Shown: one piece after another, positions 1 through 7,066 of the stretch | Layout: each line of letters starts with the position of its first letter | Numbering within the stretch: the stretch's first letter is position 1 | Assembly: GCA_937975525.1 (NCBI GenBank) | Contig: CALJUJ010000650.1 | Location: 1 to 8,435 of the forward strand | DNA length: 8,435 nucleotides | Origin: an uncultured bacterium | Lineage (GTDB): Bacteria > Desulfobacterota > Binatia > HRBIN30 | Direction of reading: 5' to 3' | Notes under the pieces: generated by a model | The model's input: the letters and a program-made list of their open reading frames with translations, nothing else | Database searches by the model: none | What the model was told of the DNA's origin: nothing | Program-made: the position numbers and the translations under genes

Positions 1-1623
1 ACCGTTCTTCGCGACCTCCACGCTCCGGTTACCGTGAGTCGCGGCCGCGAGCGCCGGCATCGAATCGCGGCGGCCAACGAGCACGACCTGTATTTCACCG
101 TGGGGTACGTGCAAGCCCGCGACCGGATGTTCCAGATGGATCTCCTGCGGCACACGGCCTGGGGGCGGCTCGCCGAGCTGGTAGGCGATGTTCCGGTTGG
201 GTTGGGGACGACGCTCGACGGCGACAAGTTCAACCGCTTCATCGGCCTGGGGGAGCAAGCCCAGCAGATGCTCGATGGCTTGCAGCTCGATCAGCGTAGC
301 GACCTGGAAGCCTTTGCCCGCGGGGTGAACGCCTGGCTCGAGTCGGGAAACCCGGCGATCGAGCACCGCCTCCTCGAACGCGAAGTCGAGCCGTGGCGCG
401 CCGTCGACTCTCTCGCCGTCTTTCGATTGTTCACCTTCGGCCTGACGCACAACTACTCGCGCGAGGTTCGTCGGCTGTTGCTCGCCTGCCATCTCGGGCT
501 GGAGGCCGCGGAGAGGATCTGGCCGACGGAGATCGAGTTCGGCCCGGTCTTCCTGCCGAGCGAAGCCATTGGCGAAGAGGCCTTCGCGCTGCCGCCGGCT
601 GTCGTGCCCGAGATCGCGGGGGCCTTGCCCGGCTTGTGTCCGGAGGGTGCGGATGATTCGGGTCGGTTGGCGGGAGGCTCGACGGGACGCGCCTTGTCGT
701 TCGTCGAGATGCTGCGAGCGGGGGCCGCGACGAGCAACAACTGGGTCGTCGCCGGCGAGCGTGCTGCGGGTGGATCGGCGCTGCTCGCCAACGATCCGCA
801 TCTGCCCCACATGAACCCGCCGGTGGCATGGGGCGTTCATCTGGTGCTCGCCGAGCAGGAGATCGTCGGCTTCACCCTGGCGGGGCTGCCATACGTCGTC
901 TTCGGGCACAACTTCGACGTCGCGTGGGGCGCGACCACGAACAACGTCGACCTCCAAGATCTCTATGTGGAAGAGCCGGTGACGCCGGCGGGGGAGCCGG
1001 CGGGGCCCGACGCCACTCACTACCGTTACGACGAACAGGTTCTCGCGTTCGAAGTGCGCACGGAGACGTTCCGCGTGCGTGGCGGCGATCCGGTCCGCGC
1101 CAGCGCGCGATACAGCTTGCATGGGCCGGTGCTCAATGACCTCGACCCGTTTCTCGAGGGGCGCATCCCCGTGACGACGCTGCGCAGCCTCCCCGTGGAC
1201 GATGCCGGCGACGCGTCGGCGGTCGAAGGGGCCGGGCGGGCGCGGTCCGCCGACGAGCTGGTCGCTGCGCTCGGGGCCTTCGACAGCGCTTGTCAGAGCT
1301 GGTTGTACGCCGACCGCGAGGGGCGCACCGGTTTCACCAGCCCGTGTCGCCTTCCCGAGCGCGTGGGCTGGCAGGGGACCTTTCCCGTTCCGGGTTGGAC
1401 GTCGCGATACGAGTGGTCGGGTTGGGTGGCGAAGGACGAGATGCCGGCGGTGCGCGACCCTGATCGCGGCTGGCTGGCCACGGCGAACAACCGCGCTCTG
1501 CCGCGCGAGAGCTACTTCACGACCTACAACAGCGATCCCTCGCCGCCGAACCGCTACCTGCGGATCGCCACGGTCCTCGGTGCCGACGACGCGCAGGACC
1601 CGAGCAAGGCGGCGGTGTTGTAG
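1..1623 (+). CDS. Penicillin acylase family Ntn-hydrolase, N-terminal and catalytic part; 5' end outside window, ends at in-frame TAG
   Basis: Seen: the frame is open from base 1, and codons before the GTG at 34 already read family-like sequence (TVLRDLHAPVTV), so the true start lies upstream. Numbering from 34: family N-terminal block NEHDLYFTVGYVQARDR (about 17-33); Thr233-Ser234 in TSNNWVV, the nucleophile Ser that becomes residue 1 of the beta chain; GATTNNVDLQDLY (about 299-311); ADREGRTGF; VPGWTSRYEWSGW; ATANNR with Asn485/486 and Arg507 in PPNRYLRI. Family knowledge: these proteins are made as precursors, usually periplasmic in Gram-negatives, cleave themselves before the Ser (Thr-Ser in E. 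coli penicillin G acylase) and hydrolyse amides such as penicillins, N-acyl-homoserine lactones or acyl-peptides. Spacing from Ser to Asn (about 252) and to Arg (about 273) fits the known Asn241/Arg263 beta positions. Odd: it stops at TAG 1621 with some 270 residues of the fold still to come in the same frame. The substrate cannot be told from sequence. Confidence 0.9.
   Translation, partial: TVLRDLHAPVTVSRGRERRHRIAAANEHDLYFTVGYVQARDRMFQMDLLRHTAWGRLAELVGDVPVGLGTTLDGDKFNRFIGLGEQAQQMLDGLQLDQRSDLEAFARGVNAWLESGNPAIEHRLLEREVEPWRAVDSLAVFRLFTFGLTHNYSREVRRLLLACHLGLEAAERIWPTEIEFGPVFLPSEAIGEEAFALPPAVVPEIAGALPGLCPEGADDSGRLAGGSTGRALSFVEMLRAGAATSNNWVVAGERAAGGSALLANDPHLPHMNPPVAWGVHLVLAEQEIVGFTLAGLPYVVFGHNFDVAWGATTNNVDLQDLYVEEPVTPAGEPAGPDATHYRYDEQVLAFEVRTETFRVRGGDPVRASARYSLHGPVLNDLDPFLEGRIPVTTLRSLPVDDAGDASAVEGAGRARSADELVAALGAFDSACQSWLYADREGRTGFTSPCRLPERVGWQGTFPVPGWTSRYEWSGWVAKDEMPAVRDPDRGWLATANNRALPRESYFTTYNSDPSPPNRYLRIATVLGADDAQDPSKAAVL
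1621..1623 (+). other. In-frame amber (TAG) codon interrupting the acylase gene
   Basis: Codons on both sides are in one frame: PSKAAVL, then TAG, then ADTRLPHWPRLRQSAF, continuing without another stop to 2445. In this family the region reads roughly LQxDTxS, so the stop falls where Gln is expected, and CAG to TAG is a single transition. The gene's own terminal stop at 2443-2445 is also TAG, which argues against general reassignment of UAG. It could be a nonsense mutation, a base-call error, or a readthrough site. Confidence 0.85.
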
Positions 1624-1695
1624 GCAGATACCCGACTCCCGCATTGGCCGCGACTCCGACAGAGCGCTTTCGCCGCGTTGTGTGCCGAGCCTCTG

Positions 1696-2445
1696 ATGAA
1701 GAGCCTGCGGCCGGCCCAGAGCTCATTGTGTGAATGGGACGGCGATCTGCATGCCGAGTCGAGTGCCGCGACGCTGTTCACGTTGACGCAGAATGCGATT
1801 CTCGACCTGGCCATCGCCGACGAGCTCGGCGGCGGGGCGGACGGCGAGATGTGGACGTATCTTCAGTCGATCGCTCATATCGAAACCGTGGTCGAGTGGA
1901 TGTGGGAGAGAAGCGCCGACGATCCCTTGTGGGATGATGCGCGCACTGAGGCCGTCGAATCCCGGGACGACGTGGTCGCCTCGGCCTTTCGGATCGCGGT
2001 GGAGGCGGCGGTATCGGCGTGGGGCGAGGACGTCGAGCGCTGGCACTGGGGAGCGGTACGCCCCTTCCAACTGCGCCATCCCCTCGGCGGCGCCAATCCG
2101 GTGCTCGGCTGGCTGTTGCACGCACCAACCCTGCAAGGTCGCGGAGGTCCGGAAACCGTGTTCAAGAACCAATTTCTGCGCAGTGATCGCGCCGACATGC
2201 ACCCGTCGTTCGGACCCGTGTTGCGCATGGTCATCGACCTGGGCGATCCGCGCGCGGCCACCTTCGCGCTCGCGGGCGGGCAGAGCGGGTGGCCCGGCAG
2301 CGCCCACTACGCCGACTTGTTGGAGGACTGGATGGAAGGGGAGATGCATCCCCTGACCCCGGACGCATCCGCTGTGACCGCCGTCGTGCGCCTGTTGCCG
2401 GCGTCGGTTACGTCCGACTTGCCGGTCGACGTGAGCCTGCGCTAG
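1696..2445 (+). CDS. Penicillin acylase family, C-terminal part separated by the in-frame TAG
   Basis: Homologous sequence begins at 1624, directly after the TAG and in the same frame as the upstream part. 1696 is only the first ATG, and no Shine-Dalgarno sequence precedes it or the TTG at 1678, so independent initiation looks unlikely. Seen: CEWDGDLHAESSAATLF near the start; HWGAVRPFQLRHPLGG (nt about 2044-2091), matching the family WGxxHxxxFxHPL block; then FGPVLRMVIDLGD, and the C-terminal signature GGQSGWPGSAHYADLLEDW followed by EGEMHPL. This is the end of the beta chain, which packs around the active site but carries no nucleophile, so the fragment alone should be inactive. Joined to the upstream part the protein is about 815 codons inside the window plus a missing N-terminus, a normal size for the family. 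Preservation of the motifs up to the end suggests the break is recent or artefactual. It ends 35 nt before the acyltransferase gene. Confidence 0.85.
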   Translation: MKSLRPAQSSLCEWDGDLHAESSAATLFTLTQNAILDLAIADELGGGADGEMWTYLQSIAHIETVVEWMWERSADDPLWDDARTEAVESRDDVVASAFRIAVEAAVSAWGEDVERWHWGAVRPFQLRHPLGGANPVLGWLLHAPTLQGRGGPETVFKNQFLRSDRADMHPSFGPVLRMVIDLGDPRAATFALAGGQSGWPGSAHYADLLEDWMEGEMHPLTPDASAVTAVVRLLPASVTSDLPVDVSLR

Positions 2446-2466
2446 CGCTGGCGTATCCGAATCTGC

Positions 2467-2471
2467 GGAGG
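2467..2471 (+). promoter_or_regulatory. Ribosome binding site GGAGG for the WS/DGAT gene
   Basis: GGAGG lies 9 nt before the ATG at 2481. It decides the start: the frame is open upstream to 2289, but that stretch overlaps the acylase C-terminus and its translation is low-complexity and Arg-rich. From ATG 2481 the protein begins with family-like sequence (MSDADAIMWNNERDP). Confidence 0.8.
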
Positions 2472-2480
2472 ACGTTCGAC

Positions 2481-3893
2481 ATGCCGATCCAGTACGACGA
2501 GCACATGAGCGATGCGGACGCGATCATGTGGAACAACGAGCGCGATCCGATGTTGCGCTCGACCATCCTCAGCGTGATGGTGCTCGACCGCGAGCCGGAC
2601 GCAGCCCGGATCGGCGAAGCGGTCGAGCGCTCGCTCGCGACGATTCCCCGGTTGCGCCAGCACGTGGTGCTCGATCCGTTGCACGCGGCCACGCCGGCGT
2701 GGCGCGTCGACGAGCATTTCGACCTGCGCTACCACCTGCGCCACGTAGCGTTGCCCGGCCAGGGAACGATGCGGGACCTACTCGATCTGGCCGAGCCGAT
2801 TGCCATGCAGGCCTTCGACAAGGATCGGCCGTTGTGGGAGCTCTACCGTGTCAGCGGCCTCGAAGGGGGCCGTGCGGCACTTCTCATCAAGCTGCACCAT
2901 GCGATCAGCGACGGTGTCGGCCTGGTGCGCATGACCGCGAGCCTCGTCGAGCGATCTCCCGAGCCCGAGGTGCATCCGGAAACACGAAGACGAGCCTCCG
3001 CGGGAGAGCTCGCGGTCCCGGAGCACGGCGCTTTCTTCGAGAGTCTGCATGCCCTTCGCTACCGCGCCGAGACCGAGATCGGTCGGACGGCGCGTCTGGT
3101 TCAGGCCTTGGGGCGCGGCGCGCGCGACCTCACCGCCGACCCCGTCGGTACGGCGCGCTCGGCGGCCGAGCTCGCTGCGTCGGTTGCTCGGACGTTGCGG
3201 CCGGTGAGCGAGCCGAAGAGCAAGCTCATGCACAAGCGCTCGTTCGGCGTGCGTTTCGCCGAGATCGAGTATCCTCTGGACCGTTTGAAGGCGGCGGCAC
3301 GGTTGGTCGACGGCACGTTGAACTGCGTATTCGTCGGGGGCGTCACCGGTGGCATGCGCCGTTACCACGACAGGCATGGGGCGAGCGTGGAGACGTTGCG
3401 CATGACGATGCCGATCAACGTTCGTGCCGGCGAGGCCGGGGAGCACGCCGGCAATCAATTCTCGCCGGCGCGCTTCGAGGTTCCCGTGGCACTTGCCGAT
3501 CCGGTCGAGAGGATGCGGCAGATCGCCGCCGCGGTTGCGCGTGAGCGCCACGAGCCGGCGTTGCCGTTGGTCAGCGAAGTCGCCGGCCTGGTCGGGGAGT
3601 TGCCGAGCGTCGTCGCCGTGAACTTGATGGGTTCGATGCTCAAGGCGATCGACCTGGTCACCAGCAACGTGCCGGGACCCCCGTTCCCCGTCTACGCGAG
3701 CGGCGCGCGGGTCGAGCGCATGTTCGGCTTCGGCCCGTTGTCGGGGGCGGCGAGCAACATCACCCTCTTCAGCTACGACGGCTCGGTGTACATCGGCGTG
3801 AACACCGATCCGGCCGCCATCCCCGATGCCGACGTATTCCTCGAATGTCTGCGCGCGGGAATGGAAGAGGTTCTCGCCGTAGCCGCGGAGTGA
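2481..3893 (+). CDS. Wax ester synthase / acyl-CoA:diacylglycerol acyltransferase (WS/DGAT)
   Basis: 470 residues from ATG 2481, the usual length. Seen: N-terminal MSDADAIMWNNERDP; PLW motif at 117-119 in RPLWELYRV; catalytic HHxxxDG as HHAISDG at 139-145; PLDRLK and GTLNCVFVGGVTGG around 270-290; MPINVRAGEAGEHAGNQFS; and the C-terminal DUF1298 block with SNVPGPPFPVY and FGFGPLSGAASNITLFSYDG. Family knowledge: this membrane-associated cytosolic enzyme transfers acyl groups from acyl-CoA to long-chain alcohols or diacylglycerol, making storage wax esters or triacylglycerol; the second His of HHxxxDG is the general base. Odd: the family Asn-Asp (ND) motif is Asn281-Cys282 here. It probably shares a transcript with the acylase 35 nt upstream. 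It ends 10 nt before the converging symporter gene. Which acceptor it prefers cannot be told. Confidence 0.93.
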   Translation: MPIQYDEHMSDADAIMWNNERDPMLRSTILSVMVLDREPDAARIGEAVERSLATIPRLRQHVVLDPLHAATPAWRVDEHFDLRYHLRHVALPGQGTMRDLLDLAEPIAMQAFDKDRPLWELYRVSGLEGGRAALLIKLHHAISDGVGLVRMTASLVERSPEPEVHPETRRRASAGELAVPEHGAFFESLHALRYRAETEIGRTARLVQALGRGARDLTADPVGTARSAAELAASVARTLRPVSEPKSKLMHKRSFGVRFAEIEYPLDRLKAAARLVDGTLNCVFVGGVTGGMRRYHDRHGASVETLRMTMPINVRAGEAGEHAGNQFSPARFEVPVALADPVERMRQIAAAVARERHEPALPLVSEVAGLVGELPSVVAVNLMGSMLKAIDLVTSNVPGPPFPVYASGARVERMFGFGPLSGAASNITLFSYDGSVYIGVNTDPAAIPDADVFLECLRAGMEEVLAVAAE

Positions 3894-3903
3894 GCGCCGC
3901 AGG

Positions 3904-4842
3904 TCAGCCGGTGCCGCGGTCGTCCTCGGCGCGTGCCCACCATGCGGCGAGCGCGCTGCCGATGACCGAATGAAGCGTCGCGGAGATCGCTGCCGGCAAG
4001 GCCGTGGCGGGGTCGGCGAAGTGTCTGCGCGCGAGCACGGCTCCGAGGCCGGAGTTCTGCATTCCCACTTCGATGGAGAGCGCTCTGCGCACGGCGGCGT
4101 CGTATCCCAGCAACCTGGCGGCTGCGTAGCCGAGGAGGAAGCCGAGTGCGTGCAGGGTGAACACGCAGGCGACCAGAGCGCCGCCGGAATCGAGAAGGAT
4201 GTCGGCCTCCTGGCCGACGATGCTGGCGCAGATGAGAACGATCGCCACCACGGAGACGAGAGGCGCAGCCGGAAGAACGAATCCCACCAGGCCGGGCGCC
4301 AGGTGGTGGAGGGCCAGCCCGATGGTGACGGGCAGCAGCACGACCTGCACGGTGCTCGCGAACAATCCCCAGGCGTCCACGGGGACGAGCGTTCCCGCGA
4401 GCCATTGCGTCAGGAGCGGTGTCAGTGCGACGGCGGCGAACGTCGAGACCATCGTCATCAGCACCGATAGGGCGACATTTCCTTTCGCCAAGTAGCAGAC
4501 GACGTTGGAGGCCGTGCCGCCGGGGCAGCACGACACGAGGATGACGCCGGCCGCGAGCTCCGGGCGTAGCGAAAACAACGTTGCCGTCGCCCAACCCAGA
4601 AACGGCATCAGCGTGTACTGGGCAATCACTCCCGCGAGGACGGCACGGGGCATGCGTGCGACGCTGCGAAAATCGTCGAGCGAGAGCGTGATCCCCATGC
4701 CGAGCATGATGACCGCGAGACCCCAGACGATCAGAGGACCCGAGAACCAGGTGAACAGCGGAGGGTGCAGCAGGGCGAGCGCGCCTGCGAGGCCGACCCA
4801 CACCGGGACACGCTGAGTGGCGACGTCGCGGGCATGCTGCAT
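3904..4842 (-). CDS. Bile acid:sodium symporter family (BASS/SBF) transporter
   Basis: 312 residues from the ATG at 4842-4840, chosen because AAGGGA lies 6 nt upstream, the protein then has family length, and it starts 49 nt after the DUF945 gene. The frame stays open to 4971, but that would run into the upstream gene. Seen: about nine to ten hydrophobic segments; MLGMGITLSLDDF (46-58); CCPGGTASN (105-113); LSVLMTMVST (125-134); EVGMQNSGLG (258-267). Residues matching the sodium ligands of the Neisseria ASBT structure, recalled as Gln77, Ser114, Asn115, Ser128, Thr132, Glu260 and Gln264, appear at a constant offset of two: Gln75, Ser112, Asn113, Ser126, Thr130, Glu258, Gln262. It should be a sodium-coupled inner-membrane importer of an organic anion. 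In free-living bacteria the substrate is often not a bile acid (pantoate and keto acids are known for relatives) and is unknown here. Last gene of the minus-strand block. Confidence 0.92.
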   Translation of the reverse strand: MQHARDVATQRVPVWVGLAGALALLHPPLFTWFSGPLIVWGLAVIMLGMGITLSLDDFRSVARMPRAVLAGVIAQYTLMPFLGWATATLFSLRPELAAGVILVSCCPGGTASNVVCYLAKGNVALSVLMTMVSTFAAVALTPLLTQWLAGTLVPVDAWGLFASTVQVVLLPVTIGLALHHLAPGLVGFVLPAAPLVSVVAIVLICASIVGQEADILLDSGGALVACVFTLHALGFLLGYAAARLLGYDAAVRRALSIEVGMQNSGLGAVLARRHFADPATALPAAISATLHSVIGSALAAWWARAEDDRGTG

Positions 4843-4848
4843 GGCGCA

Positions 4849-4854
4849 TCCCTT
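4849..4854 (-). promoter_or_regulatory. Ribosome binding site AAGGGA for the BASS transporter
   Basis: On the minus strand AAGGGA occurs 6 nt before the ATG at 4842-4840. It supports this start over in-frame upstream codons that would overlap the DUF945 gene. The 49-nt gap holds no obvious terminator, which fits co-transcription with the gene before it. Confidence 0.65.
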
Positions 4855-4891
4855 AGCCGCTCGTCGGTGACGGCGCCAGCAGCGAGGGACC

Positions 4892-6178
4892 CTACTTGGC
4901 GAGGGACAGCATCGCGAGCAAGAGCACGAGAGGGAACTCCTTCTCGCCGACGGCGAGCTTGCCATCGGCAAGGTCGATGCCCACGTACAACGCGGAGTCG
5001 CGCGCCGTGGCGAGACCCGTGCCCAACCATTGCTCGACCGCCGTCCGTCCGAGGGCGCGTTCGGCCAGCGTCCGACTGATCAGGAGCTCGCCGTCGGCGC
5101 TGACGCGCTGTGCCAGTGCCTGCAGGGATGGTTCGTCGCCCGGAGGCCCGACGTCGATCCTTAGATGCCCTTCGAGGCTGTCCTCTCCCAGCCGGAGCTG
5201 CAGCCTCTCGAGATCGACGACGCCGCCATCGCGTAGCAACGGTTCGAGGGTCCCCCGCAGGGCCAAGATCGACGTGCGAACATCGACGGAGGAGCCCGGT
5301 GCCCAAGGCTGCGGCAGGGTGTCGACGGGAACGGCGCGCACGTTGCTCAGCGCCAGCGACAACCCGCCCGCGGCGCCAGAGCTCGTCGCTGCCGAGAGCA
5401 GCTGGTCCACGTCGAGCGTCCATGCGAGGTCGATCCGCTCGTCGCCCACCAGTGCGGCTCGGTAGCCGACCCGCGCGCCACGCACTTGGATGTCGTCCAC
5501 GGTGTCGCTCGCGACGAGGAACTTCTCGAGCGATGCCGTCGCCGTACCGAGCCACCATCCCCCAGCGGCTTCCTCGGCAACGATTTCGCCTTCGAGGCGG
5601 CGTAGATCGAAGCGAAGCAGAGGGCCCTCGATTTGCAGGTGCGGAGCGTCGATCAGGCCTTCCAACTGGCGTGTCGTGGGATGATAGCTCGCCTCCCACC
5701 TCGCCTCGGCCGCGTCGATCGTCGCGTCGCCGAGCGCGCCGCGCGCAGCAGCCGATTCCGCGACGATGCGCGTCCTCCCCGAAAGGCCGGCGCGCATCGT
5801 CACCACGACAGGCGTCGCGTCGCCGGCGACGTTGCGCAGCGCATCCGCCGCCGCGCTCGGCAAGCGGGGCGTCATGCGAATGCCGAACCAGCCGATGCCG
5901 GCTGGTTCGGCGAGGAGAAGTGGGCCGTGCTGGATGTGGTAGTCGACGCATGCAGGCTCGGTGCCCCAGCCAGCCAGGGGAACGATCGTGCACGCGACGG
6001 CCCGCGCTCGAAACCAGCCGCGCTCGTAGCTCTCCAATTCGAGCGGGATGCCCAACGATGATCCGAGGGGGGCCTGCGCTGCTTCGATCTCACGCTGCAC
6101 CGAAGGCCCGACCAGGAGCGGGACGAACGCGACGATCGCGAGGATTGCGAAGATCAGGATGGCGAGGGTGCGGCGCAT
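4892..6178 (-). CDS. DUF945 (YdgA-like) family envelope protein
   Basis: 428 residues. Seen: an N-terminal hydrophobic segment (about 4-24, ILIFAILAIVAFVPLLVG) that should act as an uncleaved anchor or signal; the DUF945 hallmark YERGWF at 51-56 (family form YxRGWFSS); a long periplasmic-type body rich in beta-strand-like alternation (SLGIPLELESYERG, then repeated LxxLRLxLG-like segments); and a C-terminal hydrophobic tail (VLLLAMLSLAK). Family knowledge: DUF945 proteins such as E. coli YdgA are inner-membrane-anchored periplasmic proteins of poorly defined function, about 480-500 residues, so this one is somewhat short. Assignment rests on the N-terminal layout and GWF motif; the rest is too divergent to judge by eye. 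It begins 23 nt after the lipoprotein gene with no clear Shine-Dalgarno sequence, suggesting translational dependence on it, and is followed 49 nt later by the symporter. Confidence 0.75.
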   Translation of the reverse strand: MRRTLAILIFAILAIVAFVPLLVGPSVQREIEAAQAPLGSSLGIPLELESYERGWFRARAVACTIVPLAGWGTEPACVDYHIQHGPLLLAEPAGIGWFGIRMTPRLPSAAADALRNVAGDATPVVVTMRAGLSGRTRIVAESAAARGALGDATIDAAEARWEASYHPTTRQLEGLIDAPHLQIEGPLLRFDLRRLEGEIVAEEAAGGWWLGTATASLEKFLVASDTVDDIQVRGARVGYRAALVGDERIDLAWTLDVDQLLSAATSSGAAGGLSLALSNVRAVPVDTLPQPWAPGSSVDVRTSILALRGTLEPLLRDGGVVDLERLQLRLGEDSLEGHLRIDVGPPGDEPSLQALAQRVSADGELLISRTLAERALGRTAVEQWLGTGLATARDSALYVGIDLADGKLAVGEKEFPLVLLLAMLSLAK

Positions 6179-6201
6179 CCGATGGCTGAGACTACGGCTG
6201 G

Positions 6202-7032
6202 TCAGCGAGGCGTGGCGCGCAACCGGCCGAGGTCGTTGCGTACGCCGCCGCAGTCGCCGATCGGGCGGTTGTCGATGATGGCGCAGGCGAGCTCTCGTCG
6301 CAGCACGGTATCGATCTCGGGGTGACGATCGACGGTCATCTCGCCACCCGAAACGGTTGCCCCCTCGCTGCGAATCTCGCCGATTCCGGGGATCAGCACC
6401 GTGGCGCTCAGCAACTCCACGTCGCCCGTCGGGGTGTGCAGCGTGCGTCGCGATTCCATGAGGACCCCGGCGGAGAACGTTCCCAGGGACGATTCGATGT
6501 CAGAGGCCGACGACAGTCGGATTCTCTGGGAGATGTCGATCCGCGCGATCAGCTGACCGGTGTCGATCTGCGTGATGTTCGCGGTCGAGCGGGAGCCGCT
6601 CTCGCCGGCGCGCAGCGGCGCCCGCAAGTGGACCAGCGGAGGGTCGTAGGAGCGGCGGATGCCGTTCTCGAGATCGTCCTCCGACAGCAAGGCGACCCGC
6701 TCGCCGTCGTGCAGGAAGCGCAGCCTCCCCGCGGGGGAGCCGTCCTCGCTGACGGTCACCTCGAACTCGTTCTGTTCCGGAAGGATCGAGACGTGCTCGA
6801 CGTGGAGCCCCTCTGCCTCGCGATGGCCGTCGCTGACGCGTTGCCAGATGTACACGTAGTGGTCACGGTCGTGCAGCGGCATGATCTCCGCGAGCGAGAC
6901 GCCGAGTGGCTCGGACAAGTTGCGTTGCTTGGTTGCGCAGCCGCCGGCAGATCCGAGGATGGCTACGGCGAGAACGAACCCGACCAGGGCAAGTCGGTGT
7001 GGCGGTCCAGCGGGGCGGGTCGAGAGGTACAT
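6202..7032 (-). CDS. Putative lipoprotein of unknown function
   Basis: 276 residues; I do not recognise the family. Seen: Arg13 followed by a hydrophobic stretch (14-27, LALVGFVLAVAILG) and a lipobox-like end GSAGGC with Cys32. Residue +2 is Ala, not Asp, so in a Gram-negative cell the Lol rule predicts the outer membrane. The mature part is hydrophilic, starting CATKQRNLSEPLGVSLAEIM, with one further Cys pair late (Cys251 in LACAII and Cys260 in GDCGG) that might form a disulfide. There is no enzyme motif. The lipobox has Ala rather than Leu at -3, slightly atypical. Upstream, only a weak GAG-type ribosome binding site precedes the ATG at 7032-7030. It lies 57 nt after galactokinase and 23 nt before the DUF945 gene on the same strand; the tight pairing with an envelope protein hints at a shared envelope role, which is inference. 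Confidence 0.78.
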   Translation of the reverse strand: MYLSTRPAGPPHRLALVGFVLAVAILGSAGGCATKQRNLSEPLGVSLAEIMPLHDRDHYVYIWQRVSDGHREAEGLHVEHVSILPEQNEFEVTVSEDGSPAGRLRFLHDGERVALLSEDDLENGIRRSYDPPLVHLRAPLRAGESGSRSTANITQIDTGQLIARIDISQRIRLSSASDIESSLGTFSAGVLMESRRTLHTPTGDVELLSATVLIPGIGEIRSEGATVSGGEMTVDRHPEIDTVLRRELACAIIDNRPIGDCGGVRNDLGRLRATPR

Positions 7033-7066
7033 CGCGCTCTACTCGTAGCCGATCCGTGGCACACGG

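Noticed and set aside
1696..1698. Separate translation start making the acylase C-terminus an independent subunit gene
   Set aside because: No Shine-Dalgarno sequence, and homology extends upstream in frame to the TAG, so a broken single gene explains it better.
1723..2349. Minus-strand open frame of 208 codons opposite the acylase C-terminal part
   Set aside because: Antisense shadow; the plus strand carries the family blocks RHPLGG and GGQSG.
2528..3544. Plus-strand open frame of 338 codons inside the WS/DGAT gene
   Set aside because: Arg/Gly/Ala-rich, low-complexity translation typical of an alternative frame in GC-rich DNA; the overlapping WS/DGAT frame has full family motifs.
3880..3925. 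Candidate bidirectional terminator between WS/DGAT and the symporter
   Set aside because: Only a 4-bp GCGG/CCGC pairing and no T-run on either strand; expected by chance at this base composition.
3773..4849. Minus-strand open frame of 358 codons overlapping the symporter
   Set aside because: Different frame from the BASS protein and Arg/His/Pro-rich, without hydrophobic segments; the BASS frame has all sodium-site residues.
4731..5993. Minus-strand open frame of 420 codons in another frame over DUF945 and the symporter start
   Set aside because: Arg-dominated shadow covering two genes with good starts and motifs of their own.
5110..6189. Plus-strand open frame of 359 codons opposite the DUF945 gene
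   Set aside because: Extremely Arg/Pro/Ser-rich antisense shadow with no motif; the minus strand has a membrane anchor and the GWF motif.
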